A stretch of 64,000 bases of DNA from Epinephelus fuscoguttatus (lineage: Eukaryota > Chordata > Actinopteri > Perciformes > Serranidae). Positions 1 through 13,670 of the stretch are shown here, piece after piece; position 1 is the stretch's first letter; every line of letters begins with the position of its first letter. Both the position numbers and the translations under genes were made by a program. The stretch spans positions 35,084,043 to 35,148,042 of the forward strand of contig NC_064754.1 of assembly GCF_011397635.1 (NCBI RefSeq), read 5' to 3'. The notes beneath the pieces are model-generated. The model was not told where the DNA came from. It saw only the letters and a list, made by a program, of their open reading frames with translations, and ran no database searches.

Positions 1-685
1 CAGTTCCGTATATTCGGACACTGCGAGCTTGGACCTCCCAGACCAAAACATCAGCTTCCAGAGGAGTAGCTGCGCCAGGGCACACAGTGTGCCAAACTTA
101 CAAAATCCGCCTGGCCACACCCATTTGGCGAAGCGCAGGTGTGCTGCGCCTCCGCTGCGCCCGGTCTGCGAAACTAGAGCCCCAGGTGTCTGAGCTCTCA
201 CCTTTCATCTGAAATAGACTCTGAAATGACTCTGTTCTAACTCTTATTATTCTGTTTTTATCACTTTATTAAATTACACAAAAGACAACTTGATCATTTC
301 ACTCTTTATTTATTTACTTCTGCTGCCACAAGAACAAAGTGGGTATACTCTTTTGTATATTCTGATGGCTTGTGGCTGATAGGAGCTTCCTTTATAGGCC
401 TGTAAGCCTGAAAAAGAGGTGGGAATACCCCATTTTCCTACGCAAACTCTCCACTACACTACTGAATTGGTGTTTGGTAGATGATTGTCTTGTTGAACCT
501 TCATTTTTTATTGATTAATAGAGAAAGAATAAACAGCTCAGACTGCAAGAATAATGTAATGTGCTCCAGTCCCCATTAATCTGTGAAGATCTATTGTCTC
601 ATTATGTGCACTGCATATAATCTATAACATGCTTGTTATTGAAGTGAACACAAGACAAAAAATACAAAATAATACAGTGTGTAAA
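1..685. other. Gene-free left edge
   Basis: No coding exon is recognised. Bases about 60-190 are GC-rich with short inverted motifs (gcgcc/ggcgc) and look like a piece of a dispersed repeat. The rest is AT-rich and unremarkable. Confidence 0.4.
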
Positions 686-1020
686 TCATTTGTGTTCCCA
701 TTGCAAAGTTACTTTTCTGTCAACTCTACTTCTTCTTCTGATTTGTTTTTGTGTGTTGTAACACGGGATCACAGACTTAGGAGGCGGAACAGGTGAGGTA
801 AAAACTTGTTTTGTATTGGTATTGTTATCAAAACCTCCGTACTGATGGAAGCATCTGAAACTTAACTTGGAGGGGATGTTGAGAGTCTGAGACAATAGAC
901 CAAGCTTTAGAGATGACCCTCTCTTCATATGCTGGAGGTTATTCAAAGTAACACCAGTGATCTTACAGCATGACTTGACCACTTTTTCCAACTTGTTCTT
1001 GTTTTTAAGGCTACAGATTA
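686..1020 (-). mobile_element. LINE fragment, end of reverse-transcriptase ORF
   Basis: Read on the minus strand, the stretch KNKNKLEKVVKSCCKITGV is the conserved segment after the RT palm in fish L2/Rex1-like LINEs (compare RRVVRTAKKITGCELPSLED in the LINE copy near 10.5 kb). A degraded tail with YNTQKQIRRRS follows, resembling the usual C-terminus. Endonuclease and RT core are missing, so this is a 5'-truncated dead copy. Confidence 0.55.
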
Positions 1021-3492
1021 CCAATGCTGTAGGAAAGGTCAGAATAAGAGCAGAATAGCACAATTTCAGGTTATCAGACACAACAAGTGCTGCCAAGTCA
1101 CCAGGTCTAGGCTTTTATAACAAATGCCCAAATTTGCCGTGTTTCCCTCCCAGGCACTAAGTGAGAAACTAAAAGAGTAATTTGTTTCTGAAGGCCAGAA
1201 GGCTGGCAGTCCATTTGACAGCATGTGAGTCTGAATACGTTTGCCTCTGGAGACATCACCTGTGAGAAATTTTACATGGCAAAGGAGAAGACTCAGCCAC
1301 ATCCATCAGCTACATCACAGCAGCAAGCTGAAAATATCTGGAAGGATGAGTTCCATTGCTCTTTCTATGTGAGACAGGATGACACTAGTGTAGGAGTGGC
1401 AAGAACTAATGTGATGCGGTGACAAAATGTGCACTGCTGGTGAAGTTGACGAGTGCAGGGACTTTATTATCTGTCCTTGAAAAAGTCTGATATGTTACCT
1501 ATCAGACTGTTGTCAATGAATCAAACAACAATGACATATCAACAGAAATTGTATCAACATGCGATTTATTACTGTGAGATTGCATTAAGAAGCTTCTGAC
1601 AATTCTAACATCTCAGATTATCACAGCGTTTGGTGAAGAAATGAAAAATGTATTCATAATAAATACATATGAGCAACAAATGCTTGATTCTCTGGCTCAG
1701 GTGTGTGAAATGGATCCTTCGTCACTGGCTGGCAAACCGTTTCTGTTTTTTGTTTTCGTTTTTTTACCGGCAGTGAGATCATAACTTTAAAAAATGTTTG
1801 AAAGAAAAGTAACCAAAGACAATGTATAATACTGAATATTTTGTTTGTTTGCAAGGTATTTTGAATTTTGAAACCTGTTTTATTGACCTCTTCGTAATAA
1901 ATTACTTTTTTTGGACTTTAAACATTTATCTCAGCATTGCAAGTTATTGGTAACGAGAGAGTCAAGACTCAAGCCAGCAGCAGCCACATGTAGAAAAGTG
2001 GATATACAGTGAATGTCTATACTTAAGAGAAATGGCCTAACAACTAAACATTTCCTGCAATTAAACTGGTAAACTGGTTTATAAACAGTGTGCTGTGAGA
2101 TCTGCCGCTGCGCACCTCACAACCGTGCGTAATAGTCTTCTTTCTCTCCTGTCCTCTCTGACTATCACTAAACTCTGAGCTTAATCATTAGCTTTTAGCT
2201 TAGCAGCACTCGTAATTGAGTAGGCTTTTGAACAATGCAGGAGAAATGTTGCAGACAGTTTATATTATCAGCCTGGGCCTGGGGCTTGTTGTAACAGTAA
2301 ATGGGATGTGTTGTAACTTGTGTAAGTTAAACTGTGTCTGTGTGAGTGTACATCTTACCCTGTGATGTGCGATGTGGGCAGCAGGTCCAGCCTAGCCCTG
2401 CCTGTTGGAAAGAGTGTGGGATATACCACTTGGGGGGGACTAAATCTTTTAAGATTTAAATAACATATTATTGCGCGATTATAATGAGCACCACTTACAT
2501 TGTCCTTTTAATAAATACTACTGCATTGTTCAAAAATTATTAATTGTGTCTCAAATTATTCTAGGGGGGTACAGCTTTACTGCAGGTGAGGTCATGTCCC
2601 CCCTGTCCCCCCTGGGATTTCAGCCCCTGGATATACGTAAACTAAAAATACTGAAAATGTAAGAGTAAAGGTATAAATATATATACAGTACATCATGTCA
2701 TCAGGGTGCAAGTAGATGGATAGTTTTATTGATGCAATATGGTCACCTTAATTTGCAAAAAGATTTATAATTCCAGTCAATTATGAGTCTGAGATGACAG
2801 AAAATGCCTGTGATCTATTGCAACTTTCTGTGTATTTTGAGGTTGTTAAACTTTTTATTCATCATGGGAAAATGAAAACATTATACAAACATTCCAATAT
2901 CCTTTATGGCATAACCACCACCATTTGGGTCTTAATTAATTAGGGTTTAGATCATCATAGAAATAGTGTTAGACTGAAATATTAAGTAATTCTCTACGAT
3001 GGATTGTTTTTGAGAAACGGTGGGGCCAATTTTTGCAGCCATGATGTTCTACACCTCTGTCTGTGTGAACCACAATCTTTACACTGAAACCTGGACAAAC
3101 ATCCCTTTTTCTTTGTGCTTATTATAGCCACAAATGCATCAAATAAAGACGGAAAAAAATACAGCTAGACAGAGGTTAATTGAAACAATTTTTGCATCTA
3201 AAAAAAAAAACAAGAAACAAAGGTTTTTCGACAAGATGTGACATTTTGTTTCTGTTATTACTTGAGAGAGCTACTGGTAGAAATGATGATAACCACATTC
3301 ATAGAGTAGGACTCTCATTGAGACATGCATCAGATCATAATCAAACTATTATCAAACCGTTAACAGCTTTAAAGCACATTACATGGTCCCCTTTTTGCCT
3401 CATAGTAATGGCCCAGGACCCCTTATAAATTTACAAAATATTTAAAGAAGTTCTCTTACTTCAGGCTAACTCTCAGTGATGTGGTTGTCAGA
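1021..3492. other. Intergenic, no gene seen
   Basis: Only short, low-complexity open frames occur. A G-run at about 2431 and C-runs near 2597-2612 resemble the ends of a MITE, but no target duplication was found. The lectin 1 stop codon lies just beyond the right end. Confidence 0.4.
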
Positions 3493-6400
3493 TTAAATCT
3501 CACAGACCCAGTAGTTACGATGTGAACAAGGAATATCATTCCATTTTAATAAAGGATCAGAACTTTTAACGTACATCTCTGCACAGTCTTCTTTCACTCC
3601 TGGTTGCCCACCATCATCAGGCTGTGGAGCGTACCAGTACCTGTGAGGAGATCATCAAGCAATAGTAACTTTTCTCTATAATTTCACATTTCATTTCCAT
3701 TTTGTTGCTTTTTTAGCGATGAAATCTCTTTTTCATTCTTTCTTTTTTCATGCACTGTACATGCAGGCCTACTTTGCAGTCAGAGCTGTCCCGTCCACCC
3801 ATTTCCAGACGCCCTCCTCATCTTGATCAGTCAGCCCAATCCAGATTCTTTTGTTGAACTTAATGACAAATTTCTGTTTGAAAAAAACATGTAAAGATGT
3901 ATGAGAGATGATAGTTGTATGATAAGACACCAATGGAGACCTCATATTCCCTCCAAGAGCTCACACATGGTCCAACAATCTATGTGCTCAGGTTAATAAA
4001 AGAGCTAAACTGATGTTGATTTGTGATCTTCTCACCTGCTCCTCTTCACTATTGATGATCACCAGGTCAGCTCCTTTGCTCTGGCACTCCTTTCTGCTCT
4101 CCGTCCAGGTCTTCTGTTCAGTAGATACATAGTAACAGCTGGAGCCAAGCTTCACCCATCTGTCACAACAGTTTTTCTCTGTGTCTACAGCATAAAAACA
4201 CACACACACACGCTCAGGAACAACAGACATCATAAATGATAATAATAATCCATTTTCAATAATGGCCTGAATGGAGCCCCCTGAATGTTAATTTGAACAT
4301 ATACTATGCAGGATTTTCCAAAAAACAATGTATAGACTCTTACAGAAGTAATCCCTCTCGATCATCGCGTATGACCTGCTAGAAATGTATGGCAATCTAT
4401 TTTTAGCAGAGACTGCCCTATGCCTGTATTCTTTTACTTTCTTCTTATTATTATTATTTTCTGTGTTCAGGATGGTTATTGCTGTGTCCCCAGTGGCAGC
4501 TGCTGGTCTTTCAAACAGCAGAAGCTCACTTTAAGTTTACATCATAAAATTTGTCATATTGTAGCGAGGCAGTAACTTATAAAAGGAACATTTAATTGAA
4601 GCCGTTTTTCAACCACACTCATGGGTTTAAACTCCTGAACTGTACTGTACAAATGGTGAAAATGAGCTATACGGCTTATGGGAACTCCGGGAGGCACTCT
4701 GTCAGAAGACTCCACTCACAAATATCTGCATGGGACTGAACTCGAAATGCGACGATGCCGGTGCGTATTTCCAAAGCGCTGTCAATCACAAAGGGGTTCA
4801 GCCTTTTAGACAATTCCTCCAATCATCATGCATACACCGAGCATCCTCTCCAGGCTACCACTCCATTAGGTCCCAGGAAAGCTGAGCCTCCCTGGGAGTG
4901 ACGAATTTGTAACATTTATCCAATGACTGTCTTGCTTTGCTGCATGAAAAAACCTGCTCAGTGCTGTCTCATAGGAATGCTTGGAGGCTACGTGTCCACC
5001 GTGCTGACACGAGAATGTATGACAGGGAGGTCGCGTTTGAAAATGTATTTTTAAAAAAATGAACTTATTTTAATGTAAATTCAATAGTGCATATTTGACC
5101 ATTTCTTCTATGAAATTTTAGGGGAAGTTCAGCCTCCCTTGTTGTCTCATGGTGCGCAGGTGAGGTCAGGGCTATATAAAAAGGTAGCAACCAGGTGTCA
5201 GACTGTAAGCAGCAGGCATCCACAAGACACAGTGCAGTGAGGCAAAACTTTATTTTCACAGTCTATGGGCAAAACGCTGAATAGGACTTTCACTTTCACT
5301 GGCGAGCGCGTTTACAAACAGTAGCTTACAATTCTGCATATAATTCTAATTGAGCCAGTGCCTCCTGTTCTTTTACACATTGCTTTGCCATCATTTTGCT
5401 TGCATAAAATCCTAGATGGATGAAATTGAGTGTTGAAGCCATTAAGATATTCCTGAAGAAGCCAGCCAGATAAGAGCCTCTGTTTGAAGAAAGTCTTTAA
5501 GAAGTCAACAAAGAGAGACAAAATAGCCATAAAGAGATGAAAAGGGACTACAAATAGACTCAACATGACTATAAAAAGGCACAAAATGACCACGAAGATC
5601 CTGGAAATGTTTCTCTCAGTCTGTGGTCTCGCACATATGTAGGAGAGGTGGGGGGCATCTACTTGTCTGTGCCCAGGGAGCTATTGTCTCAAAATCCATC
5701 CACGGCTGAAACACAATGACCTGAAATGTTCTTTTTCATGTTGGTCCTTTCAGTAAATAACATTTACATAGAAATAACATGCGTAATAAGTGTAGAGAGG
5801 ATAATACCCTGCAAGTGATGTCTTCAAGCTAGAATCATTTTCATTGCTTGTGAAAACATTTGGATAGAATGAACAACATACTGATGACTTTGCTCCAAAA
5901 ATGTAAAGTTTGCAAGGCGGTATGAAAGGAAAGGTCACTGGGTTGTCACAGGCGAATGGGTTCATTCTCTTGGGATAAAGAAGCAAAAAAATCCTCAACA
6001 AATCCTCACATTTCATAAAAATCCATCAGTTATCACATTAGTCTGAAAGTGACACTGTGTAATGTGGAGTCACCCACAGTGAACTGCATGGTGATCTGAG
6101 CCACATCAACCACCGTGGGCAGCCATTACCCACACTGACCGCTTCATGGCCAACAACCAGTGACAGCTGCTGGTAAACACAGTCGAGTCGAGCGTCATGT
6201 GCCACGAAGATGAGTGAAATAAAAAAAATAAAAAACACTCATAAAATCTACTTTTACTCATGCACAGAAAAGTTGAATTCCCAGCAAAGTACAAAGATTC
6301 AATTTTGAATTTTAAACAGATGAACCTAGACCCACAAGAAGTAAGAATGGATTACCTGAGAGGAGTTTTGTCTGCAGATCATTTTTGTCCTTGGTTATGG

Positions 6401-8022
6401 CTTCAAATCTTTTCTGCAACTGGTCTCTCTCTGCAGACAAATTGTTGTAACTGGTCTGCAGCTGAACCCACTCAGAGACGCCTTTGGTGTCTGTGTTTGC
6501 CACATAAACAACAATTACTATTAACCAGCATCACCTGCTTAGTGTTTTATCTGCATGCTAACAGAGCACTCACATAGGAAAATCATAGTTATGAGTCCAG
6601 CCAGGAGGAGAAGACTCAGCAGACCCAGAAACACAGCAGCACCTCTGCAGGAACTCTTCTTTGCCCTGTTAGTATCTCTAGCACCTAACGTAAAAAGTAA
6701 AGGAAGCATGTCAGTCTGATCTGACTTGCTACAGAATGTAAATACTGTGCTGAAGAGGAAACTTTTTTAATGAACTTGAAAGAAATTTGGATGCTCACAG
6801 CTTCTCTGACAAAAAGTCCCAGAGGTGAGGACCAAAATCATCATAGAGTCTAACGGTCTAAAAGGTTCAGAATGTTTCATCAGAACTGCTTGTCAGATAG
6901 TCAAACAGATTTTGAGCCCCCTCCCTCCACACCTGTTCAACGTTGGTCTAAGCGTTCCTCCACAATCATCATTATCAAACATGTCTTTCAGCTTTGTCAG
7001 TGGTGTTGTTGTGTGAGTAGTGGAATGTAGTCACTGTGGCAGATGTTACCATGAGAAAACAAGCAGCTGGTGGGCGTGTAGCTGAAAGCTTTTTTTTTCT
7101 TTTTGGTTAAGATAATAAGATGAGAGAGTATTATGTAACAGCAATACAAATACATCCTTTTAAGCACAGTTACAATTCTGAATGTTAGCTAAAATGATCA
7201 CATCAAGTAATCTGTGTCAAAGTGTAACTCACTCAAAACACTTTAGACATGAATTCATCAGTCATATCCCTAACACACAGCAGTGACATGTCCAAGGATT
7301 TCTGTCACAATCACATTTCTGTATTTCATCAAGAGCTAATGTTTCTACAGTCAACCAACAGTAAAGTCAAATATCTTCTACAACCAACTAATTAATATGC
7401 CAAAAAACAAGTGCTACATTCACACATGTTCTGACTGACTGTGAAAGACTCCAGTTTGTTCCCTATTCACACCAAATGCCTGTGTATCCTCCCTACCACT
7501 ACCACTTCATGATGGGAGAGAGATTGTGGGTGATGTGGAAATGTATATTTGTGTGTCATCAACATAGTAATAATAATCAGTTGCATGATCCCTGATAATA
7601 TTTCCCAGAGGCAGAATCGCTATGAAGTTTCAGAAAAATTTGGTCTCATGGGAACAACAGAGTATATTAAAAACACAAACTCAGTGCTGTGGTTAACTTC
7701 TTTGCTCTCTCCGTCCCCCACTTTACACTATGGTTTCTCATTGAAGTCTTTGTTTCGTTCACCTGAATTATTTTAAAATCTGTTCAGTGTTTGTGTGTGC
7801 GTAAAGAATATTCACAACAACCCTGCAGTCAATATGTGTATGTGTAGTATGTGTACCTCCGTGCATGTTTTCATTACCTGCAGGTCCAGTTCTGTTCAGC
7901 TCGAGAGTTTGGATCCTATCTTCATTCTCATAAACACTTTTGAAACCTTTGACCAAATTCTTCCTTTTGCCAGGATTACCTCTTGGTCTCTTTACATTCA
8001 TGTAGATATTTTGTTGATCCAT
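3493..8022 (-). CDS. C-type lectin receptor 1 (CD209/ASGR-like), QPD type
   Basis: Type II membrane receptor, six exons on the minus strand: 8022-7878, 6684-6574, 6490-6356, 4184-4036, 3873-3773 and 3640-3493 (789 nt, 262 aa). All introns have GT-AG ends and phases agree. The cytoplasmic tail has two Y-x-N motifs (YMNV, YENE). The membrane segment is about residues 62-84 (AVFLGLLSLLLLAGLITMIF). A short coiled-coil stalk follows (NNLSAERDQLQKRFEAI). The lectin domain keeps both N-terminal cysteines (NCCDRW, GSSCYY), WIGLTD, QPD, EDC, WND and WVC. In this family QPD predicts galactose-type binding and WND supplies calcium ligands. It probably acts at the surface of myeloid or epithelial cells; this is inferred from the family. 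The start is the first ATG of the tail exon; an older upstream exon is decayed. Confidence 0.85.
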
Positions 8023-8186
8023 GATTTTCAGCTGTATTGACGGTTCAGTTTGGTCCTGAGGTGCCTAAAGCAGAAGTAAGAAATGATAATCATCTAAACT
8101 GTGGTTCTACTGAGAAGGCAGTGCTAACACAGAAGTGTAAGTACATGTGACTGAACAGGAAACTGAGGGCTGGTTGGATGATGGTC

Positions 8187-8223
8187 ATGGTTTTTCTTGT
8201 AGATGCATGGAGGTGCTTTCCAT
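8187..8223 (-). pseudogene. Decayed upstream start exon of lectin 1
   Basis: Read on the minus strand, ATGGAAAGCACC aligns with the 37-nt first exons of lectins 3 and 4 (ATGGAAAGCATC at 46358 and 52786). At the place where those have a GTAAAG donor, this copy has no GT. The matching acceptor near 8065 survives, but the exon frame behind it meets a stop. Lectin 1 therefore seems to start further in. Confidence 0.5.
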
Positions 8224-8959
8224 TTTGGTTACGCTACTGCAGCAAGATAGGATTTTTGAATCTCACACTTCCAGTAACTGACCACTGCTCAAAGTCATTA
8301 AACATGTATGTATAAAAAAATGTGTATTGCACCTGTATATACACATCTCTGCACACATTAATAAACAGTAGGTCCTTTATACAACTAAAACCACTGTTTA
8401 ATTCAACTGACAGTTCTCTGACAGCAGCACAATGTCTTATTAACACACACCTACTCTCTTACACCTGCTCAAGTAACATTTTGAGTTAATTGTACTTGTT
8501 GGAGTAATTACCTCATACTTTTCACTCTGGCTCAGGTGAATTTTTTTCATCTCACGTCACCACTTGTACCTGAGGTAGGGAATGACTTTCTCAAACTGTA
8601 CAGAAGGATGGGTCATTTTTATGAATGATGTCAAGGTCTTTCTATAGAGGCATCTATTGGAAAAGTTTTTTTGAGAGTTCAAATAAAATACTGTGTATTA
8701 AAATGTATTTTGATATTGGAGGTAACTTTACAATATTTTATTTTCCTCGGGAAACACTCAGTGATCAGTGATCTTCACTGTTAATGGGCTACAACATATT
8801 TTATCCACATTTTATTTTAAACACAACACATGAGGCACATCATAGAGTACATGTAAGTCTATAGATGACATATTATTGCCTACACTATTGATCATCATAA
8901 ACAGTCTCACGTTCCACTGCTGTCCAACAGAGCCTGCAATTTACAATACACAACACTGT
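8224..8959. other. Upstream of lectin 1, nothing recognised
   Basis: AT-rich sequence between the lectin 1 start region and the minisatellite. No conserved exon or repeat was recognised, and no promoter element can be named with confidence. Confidence 0.35.
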
Positions 8960-8971
8960 TTTAACACAAAA

Positions 8972-9215
8972 GGTCCTCACAAATACTGTATGTCCTCACA
9001 ATGTCCTCGCAAATATTGTATGTCCTCACAACATCCTCACAAATACTGTTGCCACACAACGTCCTCACAAATACTGTAGCCACACAACGTCCTCACAAAT
9101 ACTGTATGTCCTCACAACGTCCTCACAAATACTGTAGCCACACAACGTCCTCACAAATACTGTATGTCCTCACAACGTCCTCACAAATACTGTATGTCCT
9201 CACAAACACTATCCT
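8972..9215 (+). repeat. Minisatellite, about 30-bp unit, about 8 copies
   Basis: Tandem units of the form cctcacaaatactg followed by either tatgtcctcacaacgt or tagccacacaacgt, giving two alternating unit types of slightly different length. Units differ by single bases at the left and are near identical at the right. Open frames through it are by-products of the periodicity. Confidence 0.9.
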
Positions 9216-10049
9216 CACAGGAGTGCACACACAACTACGCTTAGATACAGCTACTCCACCCTGACCTCTGACCTCTCAGTCCCAGTAGCTGTTATTTTAC
9301 CCGTATTATCAGAAGCAGAAGCACCATTAGATGTGATGTTAAAAAAAAACATTGTATCTCTATAACACCTTTTAAAACAAAGGTACAAAGTCTAATGACA
9401 AATGAGTAAAAATACCTTTAAATAAAGTACTTGAGAGCCAAAGTCTGTTTTGAGAAGAGGTTTAAATGAAAAGAGGTGTGGCAGCCTAAGGTTCTGGGGT
9501 TTCTCACCCCCTTTTGATAGAAACCAGGACTGAGAAACAGACATCCCTTTTCTACCAAATTAAATCTAGTTCTCAAACCGGTTCCATGCAGGATTCTTGT
9601 AACCTTGGTGCTATCCAGCAAACCAACCTGTGTTTCTACCGGTTTTGCAGAAGAATCATGGTAATCAAGAATGTGCCATCAACAGAGTGTTGTACAATGC
9701 ACAATGGACAGAAGCAGTAAGATGACAGATTGCATTGATAATCTGTGAACTGTTATTAGTTACATTAGTTTTATCAACAACAAAAAAAACAAGCATGGAC
9801 CAACTATTTATGATAAGGACATGTAGAAGACTATTACGTGCAAGACTTCATTCTCTCTGTCCAACCTGTTGAATATAACATGCCCACTGATGTCATCACA
9901 GTTCACACTTCAGGTCAGAGAAAGTAGTCACCTATGACAGGGGCTTGAAGCCATAGCTGACTATAGGGGAAAGTCACAACAAATCCCAAATGTCACTTCC
10001 ACTTTTCCTGAGGATTATAACTCTTTCATTGCCAGGTTTGACCCCACTG
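9216..10049. other. Intergenic, no gene seen
   Basis: No exon with conserved protein signal. Short open frames here match nothing recognisable. Confidence 0.35.
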
Positions 10050-10980
10050 CCAGACCAGCCCACATCAAACCACGTTGTGAAGTTTGCGGATGACACAGCA
10101 GTGGTGGGGCTGATCTCCGGTGGGGATGAGTCTGGCTACAGGAGGGAGGTGACCAACCTGGAGCAGTGGTGCAGAGACAACCACCTCTCCCTGAATGTCA
10201 AAAAGACCAAGGAGGTCATTGTTGACTTCAGGAGGAGGAAGGAGGCCCGACCATCTCTCACCATCAATGGCTCAATGGTGGAGAGGGTGGACCCTTTAAA
10301 TATCTGGGGGTGAATATCGAGGAGGACCTGACCTGGGACTGCCACGTCACCGCAGTCGTCAAGTAGGCCCAACAGCGCCTCTATGGCCTCCGATGCCTGA
10401 AGAAATTCAGCATGAGGCCCCAGATCATCAGGGACTTCTACAGAGGCACAATTGAGAGCCTCCTGACAAGCAGCTTCACCTCCTGGTATGCCAACTGTAC
10501 CGTCAGTAATCGGTCAGCACTGAGGAGGGTGGTTCGCACGGCCAAAAAGATCACCGGATGCGAGCTGCCCAGTCTGGAGGACCTGTACACCCAGCGCTGC
10601 CTCAGCAAAGCCCTGAGAATCATCAAGGACCCCACCCCCACAACAGTCACTTCACCCCCTGTAGTCCCAACGGGTGAAAGGATACAGAATCCTAAAACAC
10701 GAACAAGCAGACTGAGAAACAGTCTTATCCCCCAGGCCATCAGACAGGAAACAGTAGCTGTGCAATAACACAGCATTATGCACCTTACTAGAGTGATGTA
10801 CTAGTCCTGTTTTTATAGATTATCAATTTGTTTTAGGTAGTACTGATTGTTTTTAGACTTGGTTTTAAGGTGCTGTCTTTGTTTTGTCTTTGTTTTTTTA
10901 TTGGTGGAGCTTTCCAGACTAAGAATTTCACATGAATGTACCCAGTGTTACTAAGTGACTAATAAAGCTGAACTGAACTG
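10050..10980 (+). mobile_element. L2-like LINE, 5'-truncated 3' part
   Basis: Begins in the RT palm (HVVKFADDTAVVGLISGG contains the catalytic ADD) and continues through WCRDNHLSLNVKKTKEVIVDF, IEEDLTW and RRVVRTAKKITGCELPSLED to the C-terminus, then a 3' UTR ending in aataaagctgaactgaactg, an L2-style short-repeat tail. The frame shifts once near 10290 and has an in-frame stop at about 10363, so the copy is dead. The endonuclease half is absent through 5' truncation. Confidence 0.85.
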
Positions 10981-13670
10981 AAAACCTGCTATTTTTTGGT
11001 TCAGGCTGGGAACCAACTTTTCAGGTTACTAACCAATTTTCTTTTTTGGTCGAAATGCTCCGAACAGTTCAAAATTTTGTGTGCAATCCACAATTGAACC
11101 TGCTTTCTATATTGGTGATGAAGAGGTAGTAAAGAGTGAAGGGCCTCGCCTGGGGATCTGCCTTATAACAAACAATATGTCCAAATTACTGTAGTGATCC
11201 ATGCTACAGCTTCATTGTATCTTTCAGTTCTGAGCTGATCTTTATTTCATTAGATGGTTAGTTCTCGCCATCTAGTGGACAGAGTGGAACTACATCATCT
11301 GATGTGCGATTTCTCTGACACTGGCTGGGTTTCTACTACTGGTTAGACTGGTCTTGATGTCACCCTGAGGTTTCTTTAGATTTGATCTTACATACAATAC
11401 ACAGAACACCAGGACTGACGAGAAAGAAATGAGCAACCTCTTCTCTCCCAGTGTTTCCCCAGCACATGAAGGAGGACTGTGTCTGTAAACTGACCTGAAG
11501 TGAGTTCAGCAGGTGAGAATCCTACCAGAGGAATCTGTAAATGTTTGATACTCAGGATCACTTTGATTATGTTGTGCTGTATCACTGTTTAACTGTACAG
11601 TAGAAATGTTTCTTGATGCCCATTGGCTCATTCAAAATATCTATTTGAAATATGTTGTCAAATTTCTTTCCGAGTTTCGCCACAATAATTTCAGAAAGAC
11701 TTATATGTAATGTTGTTACTGTTTCTTAAGTAGAATCGACAATGGTTTAATGGTAATCTGAGGTTTCCTCAGGGGAAAATGTGTCTGAACTGGTCTGACA
11801 GCTTTGATTGACTTGACTTAAGTGTTTACATCTTTTCACTGTTACAGTTTTTCTCAGTCTCTTTGGTACATTATTTAGAACAGAATTGAAATCCTCAAAA
11901 ATACTTCTTTGGGCAATGTGTGACACATTAGACCAACCAATGATCAACTAGTTCTCTAAAATGCTTCTCTAAAGTAGCTCTCAGGTGCATTTTTTCTCAC
12001 AGGTAAGACATTCCAAAAAATCCTTTCTGCTGCGTTGCAGGGAAGATTTCTGTCTTGATGTGGGTAAGAATCTGTGGCTCAGCAGACAGGAATGTCAGCA
12101 TGTATAGAAACACTGCGTTGTAATTCCCCATAAATTCCCCATAGAGCATGTACAGTTCTGACTTAGAGATGTTTCCTATGTACTGTATATATTTCTATAT
12201 TTTTTTCATTTATGCTATGCAGTGCTGTAAAACAGTCCTGTCATTTTCTTTTCTTTTCAGTGACTTGGTCTTTGTGAATGTGAACTCTGCCCCATTTCTT
12301 GCAGTCAATCTCTCACATACAGTAATGTGAACCTTGTACTGTTAAATCTAGCATTTTAACTATCTTACTTATAAACTAGTGTTCTGAGGGCATGTTTATT
12401 GACACAAGATTTTGCTTTTGAGAGATAAACTAAGGATTCTGAGCAAGTTACAGACTTTTGCAGGTAATCCATTGTTTGATTCTAATGGTACGATGTACAT
12501 CCTGTTTTGCAAATGATAAGGATGGAAACTGTCATACTCTTAAGTTAAGTGCATAGATGAAGTGTTAAGTGCTTAAATGAAGCCATCTTCCAACACTGAG
12601 ACTAACCCGGTTTCACTAAAGACTGTTTAGCACAGTCCAGGTCTCAACTGTCCCAGAGGCTATAACTTCCTTTCTAGATGGATCAGAGTCAGCCCAGGGT
12701 GGGCAGGAACTTAGTGGTCAGGGTCTCAGGGTCCCTCAGCCTTCAGGGGCCTGAAAAGGGGATAGAAAATGTGAACTCTCTGTTAAACTTTTGTCATAAT
12801 TTAAATATTCAAAGATAGATTTAAAGATTTAGAGACACAGACCTTGACTTTCTTTTGGCACCCATAAATTCCCCAAATGCACTTTGTTTTTCAGGATGTA
12901 GCACAGGTTCAGGGTTACACATTAAGACATTTTTTTACGATTTTTGAAAATATATATATATATTTTTTTAATTTTTGTTACAGTTTTAACAATTTAAATA
13001 CAGATACCGATACTGGTCATTTTTTAAATGGATAGACAAACGTGGCAGAAGCATAACCTCTGCCACCTACCTGTGGCTGGATATATTTTTCCCCTCTGAA
13101 TACTTTTGTCAGACAGAGGGTGGTGCAGGAGACTTGGATGTTTGAGCATCTTCTTATTTCTGTTCAGCCTTGTTGTTTTTAAATGTTTGAAGAGGATGCT
13201 TGTGTTGCTGCTGTGAGGCACTTTCTTGTTGAAAATAGTGTTTCTTGCTATATTTTTATCTACAGGTGAACTGTAGCGCCACACCACGCTACATTTCTTT
13301 TCTGCCACTCTCTCATGTTTAATGTGAAAGTCTGTGACTGTGCATACTCCTGCATGTGCTAACTATGTGCCCTAAGTTCTGATGCAGCCACCCACATTTT
13401 GGATTTTTATAATTTCAATATCAACATATTTTTAAAGGAATCAAAACCAAATGAGTAGCTTGTCGGTACTGAAGTATCAGTTCAGCAGTGTCAGTCTGCC
13501 CACCCTGTCAGCCAAACCAAAACTCAGAGGGGGGAAAAGGATCTCTACTCTCCATGACTCTTCTCCACGTCGGAGCTCAGCACTCAAATTACTCCACCAT
13601 CATTATTGACACTCAAAGATCTGTGTGTGTTGTGTTGAAGCCCAGAGCAGGAGCACAGACCAGTCTATAC
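10981..13670. other. Intergenic, no gene seen
   Basis: No conserved coding signal on either strand. A short TA run lies at about 12951-12962. The missing first exon of the NLR gene could lie here but was not recognised. Confidence 0.4.

Noticed and set aside
5312-6016. Minus-strand open frames within lectin 1 intron
   Set aside because: Hydrophobic low-complexity text with no splice sites in phase with lectin 1 and no known family.
8972-9215. Possible CRISPR-like array
   Set aside because: Units are contiguous with no unique spacers, in a vertebrate genome; it is a minisatellite.
8876-9264. Long repetitive open frames (HKYCMSSQ-type repeats)
   Set aside because: They are read-through of the minisatellite in several frames, with no start context, splice sites or conserved sequence.
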